6,447 nt of DNA from the NCBI GenBank assembly GCA_946539105.1, contig CAMNHG010000074.1, forward strand, positions 1 to 6,447, given 5' to 3'. The notes under the pieces were generated by a model, which worked only from the letters and a program-made list of their open reading frames with translations, ran no database searches and was not told the origin of the DNA. Each line of letters opens with the position of its first letter. Position 1 is the first letter of the stretch. Below are positions 5,666-6,447 of this stretch, piece after piece. Origin of the DNA: an uncultured Clostridia bacterium (GTDB lineage Bacteria > Bacillota > Clostridia > Oscillospirales > Acutalibacteraceae). The position numbers and the translations under genes were made by a program.

Positions 5666-6026
5666 CTTCAACAATCCTCTCCCCCGCGCTTATAACCGCG
5701 CTGTATTCCGTCAGCCTGCCGGGCAGCATACGCGCGCTGACGCTGTCGACCGCGCAGTCCCGGTAGGTGATTTTCCGTCCGCCGTACTCAAAGGAAATGG
5801 TGCTCAGCCGCTCGCCGCCGGGCAAATCGCTCAAATCGTACCGCGACTTTATTTTAAGCGTGTATTCGGGCGAATACTCCGAGTAAACGGGCTTAGCGGT
5901 CAAAAACTCCCGGATTTTAATCAGGTTGTTTTTAACGCCGCACTCCGCCGAGAGTATGCCACCGGCAGCCCTGCCGTTGATTTTCACGCATACTCCCTTG
6001 CCGTAAACAAAACCGGTCTTACTCAT
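5658..6026 (-). CDS. Small phage protein, possibly tail tube-like
   Basis: This 122-aa protein has no family I can name with certainty. It is beta-rich: GVCVKINGRAAGGILSAECG (11-30), then EYTLKIKSRYDL (54-65), LSTISFEYGGRKITYRDCAV (74-93) and a final EYSAVISAGERIV. The order NG-loop, paired strands, a Y-x-x-C-x-V strand and a closing strand is reminiscent of the tail tube fold shared by XkdM and related proteins, which fits its place two genes before the LysM baseplate gene. It is smaller than typical tube proteins (about 140-170 aa), so a tube-initiator or distal-tail protein is equally possible. The ATG overlaps the stop of the upstream gene by 8 nt with GGAGG close by, and its own stop overlaps the 43-aa gene. 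Confidence 0.72.
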   Translation of the reverse strand: MSKTGFVYGKGVCVKINGRAAGGILSAECGVKNNLIKIREFLTAKPVYSEYSPEYTLKIKSRYDLSDLPGGERLSTISFEYGGRKITYRDCAVDSVSARMLPGRLTEYSAVISAGERIVEDE

Positions 6027-6438
6027 CCCCGTCCTCCTTCAAAGCAGGCAGCTCCAGCTCAAAGCCGATTCTGCGGAAAACGGCGTTCAGGTTTTGGTCA
6101 AACTCAATCTGCCCCGCCTTAAAATCCGTCAGCGCGCGGTTCAAATCGGCGTCACCGAGCTTGTCAAGCAAAACCGCGGACAGCTCCGACAGACCGCTGC
6201 CGTTTTCGTTTTTAGGCGCGTAAAGCCTGATTTCCGCGTCCGCGGAGTAAAGGCAGCCCTTTTCATCCGCCGAAAAATCTCCGCCGAGGTACTCCTCCTT
6301 AAGCCGCACGCTCTTTAAGATCACCGCCGCGATAAAGCCGCTTACCGGTGTTTCGATTTTTTGATTGCCGTATCCCCTGACAAAGCGGATATTTTCGAGC
6401 TCCGCGCACTGCTTAAGGCTGTTAATAATCATATCCAA
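6019..6438 (-). CDS. Possible tail terminator-like protein; 5' end uncertain
   Basis: This reading frame gives 139 aa from a TTG at 6436-6438 or 137 aa from an ATG at 6430-6432. Neither has a clear ribosome binding site, and the frame stays open to the window edge, so the gene may begin outside. The visible protein has a helical start, a middle with YSADAEIRLYAPKNENG (64-80) followed by a helix LSELSAVLLDKLGD, then IEFDQNLNAVFRRIGFELEL (111-130). A strand with a YAP-like turn, a helix, then a late strand pair is reminiscent of small tail terminator or tail completion proteins, but the match is only by pattern. It overlaps the next gene by 8 nt (ATGAGTAA) and clearly belongs to the tail operon. 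Confidence 0.65.
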   Translation of the reverse strand: MDMIINSLKQCAELENIRFVRGYGNQKIETPVSGFIAAVILKSVRLKEEYLGGDFSADEKGCLYSADAEIRLYAPKNENGSGLSELSAVLLDKLGDADLNRALTDFKAGQIEFDQNLNAVFRRIGFELELPALKEDGDE

Positions 6439-6447
6439 ATGTCGATT

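Overview
The window looks like a stretch of a low-GC-lineage Gram-positive gut bacterium, most likely a Clostridia/Ruminococcaceae-type genome. This is an inference from three things: strong AGGAGG ribosome binding sites, a Gram-positive style lipoprotein, and a PBSX/XkdP-type LysM baseplate gene. No ribosomal or marker gene is present to fix the taxonomy. Every gene I can support lies on the minus strand, so transcription runs from the right edge to the left.

From the right edge (about 6447) to 1906 there is one tightly packed operon for the distal part of a contractile phage-type tail. In transcription order it holds a possible tail terminator-like protein (139 aa, 5' end uncertain), a small possible tube-like protein (122 aa), a tiny 43-aa protein, a LysM baseplate protein of XkdP type (171 aa), a hub protein of gpD/XkdQ/Mu gp44 type (312 aa), a short spike of Mu gp45/gpV type (107 aa), a wedge protein of Mu gp46/XkdS/gp25 type (112 aa), a baseplate J protein of Mu gp47/XkdT type (351 aa) and a YmfQ/DUF2313 protein of Mu gp48/XkdU type (158 aa). 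Neighbouring genes overlap or are separated by at most 2 nt. Two starts are non-ATG (GTG, TTG). The order LysM-hub-spike-gp46-gp47-gp48 is the canonical baseplate order of Mu-like and PBSX-like tails. Two expected genes are missing: there is no tape-measure gene before the LysM gene, and no tail fibre gene after the DUF2313 gene. Sheath, capsid and lysis genes are not in the window and may lie outside it.

After an 86-bp AT-rich gap (1820-1905) with a plausible promoter comes a separate 478-aa secreted lipoprotein (383-1819). It has a Ser/Thr/Ala-rich linker, a right-handed beta-helix-like Asn/Thr/Gly-rich body and a Pro/Gly/Glu tail. It sits where a tail fibre gene would normally be, but its signal peptide and lipobox argue that it is a cell-surface protein and not a virion part.

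The left 381 bp contain no gene. They are a perfect 101-bp direct tandem repeat, about 3.8 copies, running off the left edge and ending 1 nt before the lipoprotein stop codon. Each unit contains a heptamer sub-repeat and an inverted repeat.
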